A program made the position numbers and the translations under genes. This document shows, in pieces, positions 8,186-16,840 of a stretch of DNA of 28,415 bases (the first letter of the stretch is position 1; the number at the start of each line of letters is the position of its first letter). The notes under the pieces are model-generated. The model did no database searches. It saw only the letters and a program-made list of their open reading frames with translations, and was not told where the DNA came from. This DNA comes from Chloroflexi bacterium UBA5177 (lineage in GTDB: Bacteria > Chloroflexota > UBA5177). The stretch is taken from assembly GCA_002413265.1 (NCBI GenBank), contig DHWR01000165.1:31377-59791 (forward strand), in the 5' to 3' direction.

Positions 8186-9919
8186 CTAACAATTGACGAA
8201 TGGGACACACGCGGGCGCAGTCGGGGCTGGATTGACTGGAGCGGGCGCGACAGGGGCGGCAACGACTGCAGTGGGAACCGGAGGAGGTTGACTGACGACT
8301 GGCGGTCCGGGCGCGACGGCCGTAGCCGCGGGAAACGTTGTCGCGGTCGGAGCTGCCGTGGCTCGTCCTCGAGCCGGCACAATATCGATGACGCGCGGCG
8401 GAGCGGTCGGTCCCGTATAGAGACGAGTGCCCTGCACCTGCGCGGTGACGGTCCAGGCGTACTTGCCGTATCCCAAGGTCATTAGGTGACACCTATTGAG
8501 CGTATGAACTGTGAGAGTGCCGGCCCGCAGAAGGTAGCCGCGCGCGTCCGTCACGGCAAGCCAGCAAAAGGTCACGTTCTTGGTATGGGAGATTTGCTTG
8601 TCTGTCGGTCGAATCAGCGCCGGAACGCCGACTCTAGGAGCGCGTACGATGAAGGTTCTTGCTGGCGAAAAGGGAGTCCAGCCATTGGAGGTGTGGGCAG
8701 ACGCCATCCATACGAATGACTGCTGGCCTGCCGCATTTCGAAAGGCGTATCGGGGTCGAGAAGTGGCGAACGTGGACGTCTTACCGTCCGAGGAAGCCGT
8801 TATTCGCACTCGATAGCGGTCGGCACCAACTACCGGTGACCACGCGAGAATGACGTCTGAACCGGAGACCGGTGCAGATCCTACAAGGCGCAGACCTGAG
8901 ACCGCGGCGAGCTGCGCTGGCTTCAAGGTCTTCGTGTGTCCGCCGACTACGAACCAAGCCGCTACGAAGACGGCTGCCGCCAGGGCAAGACCCATCACGG
9001 TCATCCCGGGAATCAGCCAGCGGCTTCCCGAGGCTTCATTGTCTGGCTCTAAATAGTAAGGAAACGGAAGGTCCAGAGGCAGAGGAGCCGGTAGTGGCGA
9101 GCTTGTTGCCGCAGCCGCCTCTTCATCTTCGTAGTCCAAAGCCTCGAGCTCTGCCAATGCTTGCTGGAGCGCTTCCAACGTCGGGAATCGATCGCCTGGG
9201 TTTACCGAAAGAGCTCGGAGGACCGCCTCATCCCATTGCTTGGGTATGTTTCGAACCAGGTCGCTCGGGGGGACGCGCTCCCGAACGAAATGCTCGAATG
9301 CTATCGCGGCGGCACCCCAAGCGTCGCGTGCAGATCCCGCCGCCACCCTTGTGAGCATGTGGTACGTGACTGCGCCGGCGGTGAATACCGTTGCCGTCTC
9401 GTCACGTTTCTCTTCAGGCTCCGGCGCCTCAATCGCAAAGGCGATCGAGGACGGAAAGTCCCTGGGCCACGAGACCCCTTTGAGCTGGACAAGATTCGCC
9501 CCGGTGAGAACCAAGCTTCCGTCTCCGACGAGAACATGCTCAAGTCGGAGTCGCAATCCGGGCAGATGCTTCTGCAGGTATGCGAGGGCGGAGACAAGTT
9601 GGATGGACAGCTTCCTCACTTCAGCGATACCGGGTTCTCGTGTCGCCACGTACTCAGACAGGGGCATACCATGCACGGGATCGACAACCAGCGTCAGCGC
9701 ATCGTCCTCCAGAGACAACTCTCGGACGCGTGCAACGTTTGGATGACGCAGAGTAGTCAGTCGCTGGAAAAGCTGCTGCATCGCCTCCGGTTGAACTTGT
9801 TCTGCATCAGCCTTGCCGAGGTAAACACATGTTCCCTCCGCCTGAGGATTGGCAGGGTCAACCGCCGTGGAGTCTTCAGCGTCTCCGCGATCGTATCTCT
9901 CGCCGTGCAGAGAAGTCAT
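8186..9919 (-). CDS. Membrane-anchored protein-kinase-like protein (probable pseudokinase) with Fn3-like extracellular repeats
   Basis: Numbering here is from an upstream TTG at 9949 (587 aa). The preferred start is the ATG at 9919 (residue 11), which has AGGA eight bases upstream. Residues about 40-275 follow the Ser/Thr kinase fold: LRHPNVARVRELSLEDD, an APE motif (175-177), VFTAGAVTYHMLT for subdomain IX and NPGDRFPTLEALQQAL for subdomain XI. The glycine loop is not recognisable. The HRDxKxxN loop is replaced by GLRLRLEHVLVGDG and DFG by LTGAN, so phosphotransfer is unlikely. An acidic and proline-rich linker leads to one membrane helix (about 311-336). Two fibronectin-III-like domains follow (about 345-436 and 437-525), then a Pro/Ala/Val/Thr-rich tail (526-587) ending in two cysteines. 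The kinase fold should be cytoplasmic and the Fn3-like part outside. A sensing or scaffold role is inference. Confidence 0.75.
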   Translation of the reverse strand: MTSLHGERYDRGDAEDSTAVDPANPQAEGTCVYLGKADAEQVQPEAMQQLFQRLTTLRHPNVARVRELSLEDDALTLVVDPVHGMPLSEYVATREPGIAEVRKLSIQLVSALAYLQKHLPGLRLRLEHVLVGDGSLVLTGANLVQLKGVSWPRDFPSSIAFAIEAPEPEEKRDETATVFTAGAVTYHMLTRVAAGSARDAWGAAAIAFEHFVRERVPPSDLVRNIPKQWDEAVLRALSVNPGDRFPTLEALQQALAELEALDYEDEEAAAATSSPLPAPLPLDLPFPYYLEPDNEASGSRWLIPGMTVMGLALAAAVFVAAWFVVGGHTKTLKPAQLAAVSGLRLVGSAPVSGSDVILAWSPVVGADRYRVRITASSDGKTSTFATSRPRYAFRNAAGQQSFVWMASAHTSNGWTPFSPARTFIVRAPRVGVPALIRPTDKQISHTKNVTFCWLAVTDARGYLLRAGTLTVHTLNRCHLMTLGYGKYAWTVTAQVQGTRLYTGPTAPPRVIDIVPARGRATAAPTATTFPAATAVAPGPPVVSQPPPVPTAVVAAPVAPAPVNPAPTAPACVPFVNC

Positions 9920-10003
9920 CAAGCGCGTCCTATCGGCCGGCGAAGCCAACCAGGAGACATGAGGTCCGGACTCCGCCTGCCACCTTTTGAGAGGGTGGTC
10001 ATG

Positions 10004-11341
10004 TCAAAGGCCGGGAAGGCCCATGCCCTTGGGCAACCGCATCTTGCCCTTGGTCAGCTGCTTCATCAGTTTCTGCATGTCTTTGAAGCGATTGAGAAGC
10101 TCGTTGACCTCCTGCACCGATGTCCCGCTGCCGCGCGCGATTCGCTTGCGACGGCTACCGTCAATCAATCCCGGAGAGCGGCGCTCGTGCTTCGTCATGG
10201 ACGTGATGATGGCTTCGATGCGCTTGAAGTTCTTGTCATCGACATTGGGCATACCGCCCATCTGCTTCATGGCGCCCCGCATCCCCGGAATCATCTCCAT
10301 GATGTTTGAGAGAGGCCCCATTTTTCGGATGGTCGACATGGTCTGCAGAAAATCATCGAAGTCAAACTCCGCTCGGCGCATTTTCTTTTCGATTAGCTCC
10401 TGCTGATCTTTGGAAAATGCCTCCTCGGTTCGTTCGATCAGAGAGAGAACGTCCCCCATTCCGAGGATCCGCTGTGCAAGTCGATCCGGGTGGAAGAGAT
10501 CAAGCGCGTCCGTCTTCTCGCCGGTCGCCACGAATTTGATCGGAATGCCCGTGACATGCCGAATGGACAGCGCAGCTCCACCTCGAGCGTCGCCATCCAT
10601 CTTGGTAAGGATCAGGCCGGTAAGCTTCACGGATCTGTTGAACTCTTCCGCGGTGTGCACCGCGTCCTGTCCGGTCATCGCGTCGGCTACCAACAGCGTC
10701 TCACTCGGCTTGACCCGTGCTTCTATCTCTTGCAGCTCCCGCATCATGTCGTCGTCTACGTGCAAGCGACCGGCGGTGTCCAGAATGACCACGGTATTTC
10801 CGTTGCGGCGTGCTTCACTGACGGCGTTTCCCGCGATCTTTACGGGATCGACCTTGCTTCCTTCGCTATGAACGGGGACATTCAGCTGCTTGCCTAGCGA
10901 AATGAGCTGGTCTATGGCGGCAGGACGATAGATGTCGAGAGCTGCCAACACTGGATACTGCCCCTGCTTGCGAAGATAGTTAGCCAGCTTGGCGGCCGTC
11001 GTCGTCTTTCCGGAGCCCTGCAAACCCGCGAGCAGGATGACCGAAGGAGGAGTGCCGGAGAGCTCGAGTCTTGCGGGCTCGCCCAGAATGGCGAGCAGCT
11101 CCTCGTGCACGATCTTCACAACCTGCTGCGCAGGAGTCAGGCTTTGAAGCACTTCGGAGCCGACACTTCGCTCCTTCACGTGCGCAACGAACTCCTTTAC
11201 GACCTTAAAATTCACGTCGGCCTCGAGGAGCGACATGCGAATTTCGCGCATGGCCTGGTCGACATCTCGCTCGGTCAGCGTGCCCTTGCTTCGGAGACCC
11301 TGAAAGATGTCCGTCAACCGGTCCGAAAGTGCCTCAAACAT
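10004..11341 (-). CDS. ffh: Signal recognition particle protein Ffh (SRP54)
   Basis: SRP GTPase that binds signal sequences of nascent membrane proteins together with SRP RNA; 445 aa, normal length. The N domain spans about residues 1-90. The G domain has G1 GLQGSGKTTT (106-115), DIYRPAAIDQL, G3 DTAGR (188-192) and G4 TKMD (246-249), then the GEK and DLFHPDR elements. The methionine-rich M domain (about 300-445) carries the RNA-binding SRRKRIARGSG motif and ends in KGMGLPGL. It starts with ATG at 11341, 29 bases after ftsY, with no strong ribosome site, so it is likely co-transcribed with its receptor. No SRP RNA gene (ffs) was recognised in the window. Confidence 0.98.
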   Translation of the reverse strand: MFEALSDRLTDIFQGLRSKGTLTERDVDQAMREIRMSLLEADVNFKVVKEFVAHVKERSVGSEVLQSLTPAQQVVKIVHEELLAILGEPARLELSGTPPSVILLAGLQGSGKTTTAAKLANYLRKQGQYPVLAALDIYRPAAIDQLISLGKQLNVPVHSEGSKVDPVKIAGNAVSEARRNGNTVVILDTAGRLHVDDDMMRELQEIEARVKPSETLLVADAMTGQDAVHTAEEFNRSVKLTGLILTKMDGDARGGAALSIRHVTGIPIKFVATGEKTDALDLFHPDRLAQRILGMGDVLSLIERTEEAFSKDQQELIEKKMRRAEFDFDDFLQTMSTIRKMGPLSNIMEMIPGMRGAMKQMGGMPNVDDKNFKRIEAIITSMTKHERRSPGLIDGSRRKRIARGSGTSVQEVNELLNRFKDMQKLMKQLTKGKMRLPKGMGLPGL

Positions 11342-11370
11342 GCGCGTGACGGAGCGTTTCCGCCCTCATG

Positions 11371-12318
11371 TCAGTCGAAGAGTGCATTGACAAACTCTAA
11401 ATGATCAAATGCTGCGAAATCGTCCATTGTCTCACCAGTGCCCACGTACCAGATCGGAACCTTCAGCTCGTTGTAGACCGAGAAAGCAACACCACCCTTG
11501 GCCGTGCCGTCCAGCTTTGCCAGGATTATGCCGTCGACCTCCACGGTCGCCAGGAAGCTCTTGGCCTGCAGAATGGCATTTTGACCCGTCGTGGCGTCAA
11601 TCACAAGTAGCGCGATGATCGCAGCCTCGGGGTTCGCTTTTCCCACCACCCGACGAATCTTCTGCAATTCTTCCATCAGATTGAATTTCGTGTGCAGTCT
11701 ACCGGCGGTGTCGACTATGACGAAGTCGACATGGCGGGCGAGGGCCGCTCGCACCGCGTCGAAGACGACGGCACCAGGGTCCGCCTCCTGCTGATGGGCC
11801 ACGACGGGCGCCTTGACCCGTTCTCCCCACACGCGAAGCTGATCGATGGCTGCAGCTCTAAAGGTGTCAGCAGCCGCGAGTAGCACGGTGCGTCCATGAC
11901 GTTCGAGGTAGCGAGCAATCTTGGCGGTCGTGGTGGTCTTTCCGGAGCCGTTGACCCCCACCATCAGGAGGACCGTTCCGGAAGGCATTTTCTCGAGCGG
12001 CACGCGGCTGTCGGATCCGAGAACGTCTACCATCTGGCCTCGGATAGCAGTTTCCGCCTCGACCGCGGTACGCTCTTCGAGCGTTTCGACCTCCCCGCGA
12101 GCGTCTTCGACTAGGCGAGCGGCGGTGACGGGACCGACGTCAGCCTGAACCAAAAGATCCTCGAGCTCCTCCCAGGTTTCGTCCGTCACGATCGCTTCGT
12201 GAAAGAGAGTCGAGATTCGGCGAAAGGAGCTTTCTCTGGTCTTGCTGACTGCCTGGTCGAGCTGCTGCTGCTCCTCTGTCTTCGGCTCACCTGGGCTGCG
12301 ACGGAAGAGACTTCTCAC
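11371..12318 (-). CDS. ftsY: SRP receptor FtsY
   Basis: Receptor GTPase that docks Ffh-ribosome complexes at the membrane. I place the start at GTG 12318, preceded by AAGGAA (12328-12323) and five spacer bases, giving 315 aa. The open frame extends to 12498 but would run through the terminator hairpin and into the glycerate kinase gene. The N domain spans about 15-100. The G domain has GVNGSGKTTTTAKIA (from 121), ADTFRAAAIDQLRVW and DTAGR (203-207), then AKLDGTAKGG and YVGTGE near the end. The long acidic A domain of E. coli FtsY is absent; only a short basic start (RSLFRRSPG) remains, as in many Gram-positive-type bacteria. Confidence 0.96.
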   Translation of the reverse strand: MRSLFRRSPGEPKTEEQQQLDQAVSKTRESSFRRISTLFHEAIVTDETWEELEDLLVQADVGPVTAARLVEDARGEVETLEERTAVEAETAIRGQMVDVLGSDSRVPLEKMPSGTVLLMVGVNGSGKTTTTAKIARYLERHGRTVLLAAADTFRAAAIDQLRVWGERVKAPVVAHQQEADPGAVVFDAVRAALARHVDFVIVDTAGRLHTKFNLMEELQKIRRVVGKANPEAAIIALLVIDATTGQNAILQAKSFLATVEVDGIILAKLDGTAKGGVAFSVYNELKVPIWYVGTGETMDDFAAFDHLEFVNALFD

Positions 12319-12329
12319 GGGGTTCCTTA

Positions 12330-12364
12330 TATATGAAAACAACACCCTCCGGGAGAGGGTGTTG
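12330..12364 (-). terminator. Intrinsic terminator after glycerate kinase, within the ftsY leader
   Basis: On the minus strand CAACACCCTC (12364-12355 reading down) pairs perfectly with GAGGGTGTTG (12349-12340), a ten-pair stem with a five-base loop. TTTTCATATAT follows. It lies about 40 bases past the glycerate kinase stop and ends 22 bases before the ftsY GTG. No T-run follows on the plus strand. Because a consensus -10 lies upstream of it (12383-12391), ftsY transcripts would also carry this hairpin. Confidence 0.75.
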
Positions 12365-12382
12365 CCCGAAGCGAGACGTAGA

Positions 12383-12391
12383 ATTATACCA
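12383..12391 (-). promoter_or_regulatory. ftsY: Candidate ftsY promoter, extended -10
   Basis: TGGTATAAT (12391-12383, minus strand) is a perfect extended -10 element between the glycerate kinase stop and the hairpin at 12340-12364. No clear -35 is present, as is common for extended -10 promoters. The predicted start is near 12376, about twelve bases before the hairpin. This would make the hairpin part of the ftsY 5' leader. Confidence 0.5.
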
Positions 12392-12403
12392 GCAGGTGAA
12401 CCG

Positions 12404-13561
12404 CTAAGGCTCTCGACCAGCCTGTATGCGCATACCCACGCGCAGAAGCCGACAGGCACGCATTGCTGCTTCAGTGATGAGCCGGGAGCCTTCCGCAATA
12501 GCGCGATCGAGCTGCATGGGCCGGTTTACGGTTCCGATCACGGCATCGAGTCCGTGATCATAGACCACGTGATAGTCTCTGCCCGTGCTGCCCGCCACGG
12601 CGAAACACGGGATGCCTCTCGCCCGAGCCCGTTGAGCGATTCCCATGGGAGCCTTTCCGTAGAGATCTTGCCGATCTATCCGACCCTCACCGGTGATCAC
12701 TAGATCGGCGCCCTCAAGGTGGCGCTCTATGTCCATGGCTCCGAATACCAGGTCTACGCCGGGCCGCAGTCGCGCTTGGAGGAAGGCAATGAGCCCTGCT
12801 CCGAGACCGCCTGCTGCTCCAGCACCGGGCACGGCCCCAACATCTTGACCGAGATCGCGCTTCAAGATATCTGCATACCGTGAGAGAGCAGAGTCCAGCT
12901 CCTCTGCCATTTGGGGCGTGGCTCCTTTTTGAGGCCCGTACACGAGGCTAGCCCCGGTCGGGCCCGTGAGCGGATTGTTAACGTCGCACGCAACGTCAAC
13001 CTCGAGTCCGTTGATGCGCGGGTCGAGCTCCGACGTGTCGATGCGATCCAGTGTGCCGAGGGACGCGCCGCCCGGCCCCAGCTCCTGCCCTCGAGCATCG
13101 AGCAAGTGAGCTCCGAGGGCCTGCGCCATGCCGGCTCCACCGTCGTTCGTGGCACTGCCTCCAATACCGACGATGACGTGTCGGACACCGGCGTCGAGCG
13201 CACGAAGGATCAGCTCTCCGGTTCCAAATGACGTCGTGTGCATCGGATTGCGTTCGTCACGCCGTATCAAAGGGAGTCCGGAAGCCGCCGCCATTTCAAT
13301 TACTGCGGTTCGCTCGTCACCGAGTATTCCCCAAGTGGCGTTGACCGGTCGTCCGAGCGGACCAGTAACCCTACTTACAACCGAGCGTCCATTGCTGGCC
13401 TGCACCAAGGCCCGCACGGTTCCCTCGCCACCGTCCGCAATCGGCAAGACGGTCAGACTCGCGTCGCTGAAAACCTGTCGAACGCCGCGGGCAATCGCAT
13501 TCGCGACCTCCACCGCCTCCAGGCTGCCCTTGAAGCCCTGAGGAGCAATGAGGACTTTCAT
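12404..13561 (-). CDS. Glycerate kinase (GlxK/GarK family)
   Basis: Type I glycerate kinase (PF02595 family), which phosphorylates glycerate to phosphoglycerate with ATP; 385 aa, typical length. Signature stretches are QGFKGSLEAVEVANAIARG at the N-terminus, PIADGGEGTVRAL, VGIGGSATNDGGAGMAQALG, CDVNNPLTGPTGAS and VITGEGRIDRQ. The ATG at 13561 overlaps the stop of the upstream DUF3048 gene (ATGA). A GGAGGT lies just before it at short spacing, indicating coupled translation. It ends the run pyrB-mrfA-mrfB-galU-DUF3048-glycerate kinase and is followed by a strong terminator. Whether the product is 2- or 3-phosphoglycerate cannot be told from the sequence. No other glycerate-pathway gene is nearby. 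Confidence 0.93.
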   Translation of the reverse strand: MKVLIAPQGFKGSLEAVEVANAIARGVRQVFSDASLTVLPIADGGEGTVRALVQASNGRSVVSRVTGPLGRPVNATWGILGDERTAVIEMAAASGLPLIRRDERNPMHTTSFGTGELILRALDAGVRHVIVGIGGSATNDGGAGMAQALGAHLLDARGQELGPGGASLGTLDRIDTSELDPRINGLEVDVACDVNNPLTGPTGASLVYGPQKGATPQMAEELDSALSRYADILKRDLGQDVGAVPGAGAAGGLGAGLIAFLQARLRPGVDLVFGAMDIERHLEGADLVITGEGRIDRQDLYGKAPMGIAQRARARGIPCFAVAGSTGRDYHVVYDHGLDAVIGTVNRPMQLDRAIAEGSRLITEAAMRACRLLRVGMRIQAGREP

Positions 13562-14667
13562 TTACCTCCCCATGTGGCGTCTCCGGGGGTGGTCACCTCA
13601 AACCAGGTCTGTCCCGGATTCAGCTTCACCGGACTGCCCGTTGCGTCCTTGAGCCGAAGGGGTGCAAGGACACCTGATTTGGACCAGCTTCCGCGGACGA
13701 TCCCTCCATCTTCAAAAATGAGTGCTTTGCCCTTGCCGACCACTCCAACGGCAACCCGAGCCTCGGCATCGTTTGGTATCGGCGCGATCGAGGTGTAAAG
13801 CAGGACCACATTGCTCGTCTCCACAGGCCGATTCGCAAGTCTGTCGATCGCCGGTACGCCGCCGACCGATCGAACGTAGAGATCCTGAGCTCGCTCGAAG
13901 CGATAGTCAACCGCGTAGTCGGGAGGAGATGAGATGTTGGGTGTCGAAAAATTGATGCGGATGTGGCTGATGTGACCGCGTTCCGCTTTGGGAGCAGGCG
14001 TCTTGTGGGCCAGCCACGCATACGAAACGCGATGATTCCAGGCGTTGCGGACGGCGATCGCGCGAACACCGTCGGTACTGCCGAACAGGTTGTGAGGTGA
14101 GATACGATCCGATTCCCGGTGGAACTCAGGTCGAGGAAGCAACGCTTCGACATTGCCTAGCTGGGGCGTGAGGTAGAGTAGCTGCAACGCCGCTGGGGAT
14201 CCGCCGGCGTGAACAAACAGAGCTCGATATCCCGCCGCCCACTTCACGAAATACGGTCTGGCACTGCGGATTGGGCCGATTTGCGACGCATCATGCTCGA
14301 GGAAGACGCCCATGAGCCGGGTAATGCCTCCCTCGGCGAGCGTTTCGAAAACCAGGCTGGCTCGATTCAGTCCCGCTTGCGGCCGCGCGTCCGGATAGAG
14401 ATTGTCGATGACCGCAGCGATTGGGCGGCGCAGGGCGATGCGCCGCTGTGTCGGCTCGCCATTGAGGGGCCCGGGGACGATATTGGGTACAACGGTAGCC
14501 TTGGTAGAGACGTGGATCGGAGTAGGAGTGACGGTCCCGGTGAGATGTGGAGACGCGGCCACTGAGCCGACCACGAGCGCCGCCAGCCCGGCCACAGCGA
14601 AGATCAAAATGAGGGCCCGAGCCTCTCCAGGTATGACGCTCACAAAGGCCCGTTGACGCCTCGCCAT
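13558..14667 (-). CDS. DUF3048 family (YerB-like) membrane-anchored extracytoplasmic protein
   Basis: 369 aa. A basic N-terminus is followed by one hydrophobic segment (about residues 17-38), which should act as an anchor or uncleaved signal. No lipobox cysteine is present, unlike the YerB lipoprotein of Bacillus. The DUF3048 core is clear: RPIAAVIDNLYPDARPQAGL, VFETLAEGGITRLMGVF and IGPIRSARPYFVKWA. The C-terminal half has the related DUF3048_C pattern (FEDGGIVRGSWSKSG, PVKLNPGQTWFEV). The biochemical function of the family is unknown. The ATG at 14667 lies 28 bases inside galU. A GTG at 14643, overlapping the galU stop as GTGA, is an alternative start. The gene overlaps glycerate kinase by four bases at its other end. 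Confidence 0.85.
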   Translation of the reverse strand: MARRQRAFVSVIPGEARALILIFAVAGLAALVVGSVAASPHLTGTVTPTPIHVSTKATVVPNIVPGPLNGEPTQRRIALRRPIAAVIDNLYPDARPQAGLNRASLVFETLAEGGITRLMGVFLEHDASQIGPIRSARPYFVKWAAGYRALFVHAGGSPAALQLLYLTPQLGNVEALLPRPEFHRESDRISPHNLFGSTDGVRAIAVRNAWNHRVSYAWLAHKTPAPKAERGHISHIRINFSTPNISSPPDYAVDYRFERAQDLYVRSVGGVPAIDRLANRPVETSNVVLLYTSIAPIPNDAEARVAVGVVGKGKALIFEDGGIVRGSWSKSGVLAPLRLKDATGSPVKLNPGQTWFEVTTPGDATWGGK

Positions 14668-15524
14668 CCGAGACTTGCAAGATACTCCCTGAAGGGAGGA
14701 CCGATGGTGGGATCGGCCAGCGCCAGCTCCAACGATGCCTTCAAGTAATCCATGTGGTTCCCCGCATCGTACCGCGTGCCCTCAAAGGCGTAAGCGTACA
14801 CCGTTCGAATCTGCATGAGCTTGATCAGGGCATCCGCCAGGTAGATTTCGCCGCTAGGCCCGACCTCGGCGGATGCAAGAAGGTCGAATATATCTGGCGT
14901 TAGCACGAATCCTCCGATTTGGGCGAGATCTGACGGAGCTTCCGTGCGACTGGGTTTCTCGATGACCGAGATCGCTCGACTAAGGCGACCGTCAATTAAC
15001 TCAACCTCGAGCATTCCGTACTTCTCGAAATCATTCTCAGCAACCTGGCGCACCCCGACTACTGGTGCGTCGTTTCTCTCCGCGACCTGGATCAGCTGCT
15101 TTAGGACTGGAGGACGCCCCACGAGGACGTCATCGCCCCAGAGGACGGCGAAGGGCTCATTACCCACGGCATGCCTGGCGGCGAGAACGGCGTGTCCGTT
15201 TCCAAGGGGCTGCTTTTGCCGGACGTACGTAAAGGCAGCCATGTCTCGAATCGTCCGGAGCTGCTGCGCGACAGATCCCTTCCCAGTCGCCTCCAGTTGA
15301 TGCTCGAGCTCGAAGTTGCTGTCGAAATAATCCTCGAGGGCCTTCTTGTTAGGACTCGTCACCAGGATGATCTCTTCGATCCCGGACGCGACGGCCTCCT
15401 CGACAATGTATTGGATGACCGGCTTGCCGGCCAGCGGCAGCATCTCCTTTGGAACAGTTTTTGTGAGAGGCAACAGCCGCGTGCCAAAGCCCGCAGCAGG
15501 GATTACTGCCTTTCGAACGTGCAC
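14640..15524 (-). CDS. galU: UTP--glucose-1-phosphate uridylyltransferase GalU
   Basis: Makes UDP-glucose from UTP and glucose 1-phosphate for envelope polysaccharides and glycolipids. The start is taken as GTG 15524, which has GGGAGG six bases upstream and begins right at the nucleotide-binding strand (VRKAVIPAAGFGTR); this gives 294 aa. A TTG at 15575 would add 17 residues without a good ribosome site. Other signatures are LPLTKTVPKEMLPLAGKPV, QPLGNGHAVLAARHAVG, VLWGDDVLV, VIEKPSRTEAPSDLAQIGG and GTRYDAGNHMDYLKA. It lies 65 bases downstream of mrfB with no terminator between, so it is probably part of the same transcript. It overlaps the DUF3048 gene. Confidence 0.96.
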   Translation of the reverse strand: MHVRKAVIPAAGFGTRLLPLTKTVPKEMLPLAGKPVIQYIVEEAVASGIEEIILVTSPNKKALEDYFDSNFELEHQLEATGKGSVAQQLRTIRDMAAFTYVRQKQPLGNGHAVLAARHAVGNEPFAVLWGDDVLVGRPPVLKQLIQVAERNDAPVVGVRQVAENDFEKYGMLEVELIDGRLSRAISVIEKPSRTEAPSDLAQIGGFVLTPDIFDLLASAEVGPSGEIYLADALIKLMQIRTVYAYAFEGTRYDAGNHMDYLKASLELALADPTIGPPFREYLASLGWRGVNGPL

Positions 15525-15589
15525 GCCAATCCTCCCGGCCTCAGAGTTCGCCGCGTTCGCGGCAGGCGTGCTCAACCATATGTCCCCGC

Positions 15590-16840
15590 CTAGTCTCGAG
15601 CGCGAATCGAGCGGTTGAACAGTCTGCTCAATCGGTGCTCCAGGTCCCGTAGATTGGCATCAGGCCATGGGCTATCGAAGAGCTCTGCGAGCACCAGCGC
15701 GTGCTGAACATGATCGATAGCCGTCACGTAATCGCGTTCGACGTGCTCGTAAAACTTCGCAAGCTCTACGCGAGCCACCAGCCCCGCCCGACCTCCCTCG
15801 TCCAGCAGCGACTCCCACGCCTGAATCGCGGCGTCCCATCGCCTCTGGCGTTTGTGCAGGGTTCCCAGCCGCAGGAAGCAATCCGGTCGCAGCTCATCAG
15901 GCACACCGAGCCTGAGAGCTCGCTCATAACAATAGACGGCCATGTCGCCGTCTCCACTGACCTCGTAGACCTTGCCTATGCAGAAGAAGTCGGTCGCGTG
16001 CTCGACCAGTCCGCAGTTGGGATCAGCGACGACGCGATCGATGTGCAGGGCAAGCGACGCGAGGGACAGTATGTCGACCAGATTGTGGTAAAAGACGCCC
16101 TCGAGCTGAGACCCATCTCCAGACCTTTGATACCCGAAGTACCGGAATGGTATCTCCCACCCCGGCACGTCCTCGATTGTTCGACGGACCCCAAGAATCT
16201 GAGTTTCGAGCGACGACAGCGCGCAACTGTCCAGGCGCCTTTTCCAGAGGCGGCGAGCTGGATGGAGGAGATCGACGTGGGGCGGATCGTCGAATGGAAC
16301 GGACCGCCGATGCAACCTAAATCTGTTTTCCAGCAGCGGCCAATCGAAGGCCTTGCCGTTGAAAGTAATGAGGACCGGGAACCTGGAGAGGAAACTGCCA
16401 AGCGCTTCGAGAAGCACACGCTCATCACCTGGAGCGTCCAGAAAGAACTGCTTGACGATGAAACGGTCCCCCTCCATATAGCCCGCTCCGACGAGAAAGA
16501 CGTAGGTCCCGGTTCCCATTCCGAGCCCGGTTGTCTCCGTATCGAGAAACACAGCACCTTGAAGGTTGGCGTACGAGAGCTCCGGGTCCCTACATACGAC
16601 CGAGAACGCGTTGCCGGTGACGGTCGTGAGGTCCGAAAATCGCTGTTGCCCGTGAGTGTGGCCGGACTCGTACGACGAGGTGACCGAGAAAGAGCCCGCC
16701 GCGCCCAAGAACTCGACATTGCCGGCCAGGCGGCCCGTCCAGTCGTGAGGGATAGGCGATCGCCTCGGGGGAGCAACCGTTGCGGCTTGCGCGAGCGCCA
16801 TGTGCTTCCGTACGCTTTGAAGCCTTTCCTCGAGGCTCAT
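15590..16840 (-). CDS. mrfB: MrfB (YprB)-like DEDD exonuclease with TPR-like tail
   Basis: 416 aa. The RNase H-like exonuclease domain spans about residues 90-270 and has the DEDD metal residues: Asp100 and Glu102 (VFLDTETTGL), Asp166 (ITFNGKAFDWPLLENR) and Asp256 with His252 (YHNLVDILSL). The C-terminal third (about 285-400) is helical with TPR-like repeats (AVYCYERALRLGV, RWDAAIQAWESLL). In Bacillus subtilis YprB is MrfB, the exonuclease partner of helicase MrfA in mitomycin repair. Here the gene overlaps mrfA by four bases (ATGA), the same partnership. The N-terminal 90 residues are less conserved. The family is secure; substrate specificity is transferred from the known pair. Confidence 0.9.
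   Translation of the reverse strand: MSLEERLQSVRKHMALAQAATVAPPRRSPIPHDWTGRLAGNVEFLGAAGSFSVTSSYESGHTHGQQRFSDLTTVTGNAFSVVCRDPELSYANLQGAVFLDTETTGLGMGTGTYVFLVGAGYMEGDRFIVKQFFLDAPGDERVLLEALGSFLSRFPVLITFNGKAFDWPLLENRFRLHRRSVPFDDPPHVDLLHPARRLWKRRLDSCALSSLETQILGVRRTIEDVPGWEIPFRYFGYQRSGDGSQLEGVFYHNLVDILSLASLALHIDRVVADPNCGLVEHATDFFCIGKVYEVSGDGDMAVYCYERALRLGVPDELRPDCFLRLGTLHKRQRRWDAAIQAWESLLDEGGRAGLVARVELAKFYEHVERDYVTAIDHVQHALVLAELFDSPWPDANLRDLEHRLSRLFNRSIRARD

Noticed and set aside
9980..9998. Hairpin CCACC...GGTGG after ffh
   Set aside because: The stem is only five pairs with a nine-base loop and no T-run on the minus strand, so it is not supported as a terminator.
9161..10309. Plus-strand open frame of 382 codons opposite the pseudokinase and ffh
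   Set aside because: It crosses the boundary between two well-supported minus-strand genes and encodes no recognisable protein.
12319..12498. N-terminal extension of FtsY upstream of GTG 12318
   Set aside because: It would be encoded through the terminator hairpin and the end of glycerate kinase. AAGGAA sits just before GTG 12318, and the extension has no FtsY-like features.
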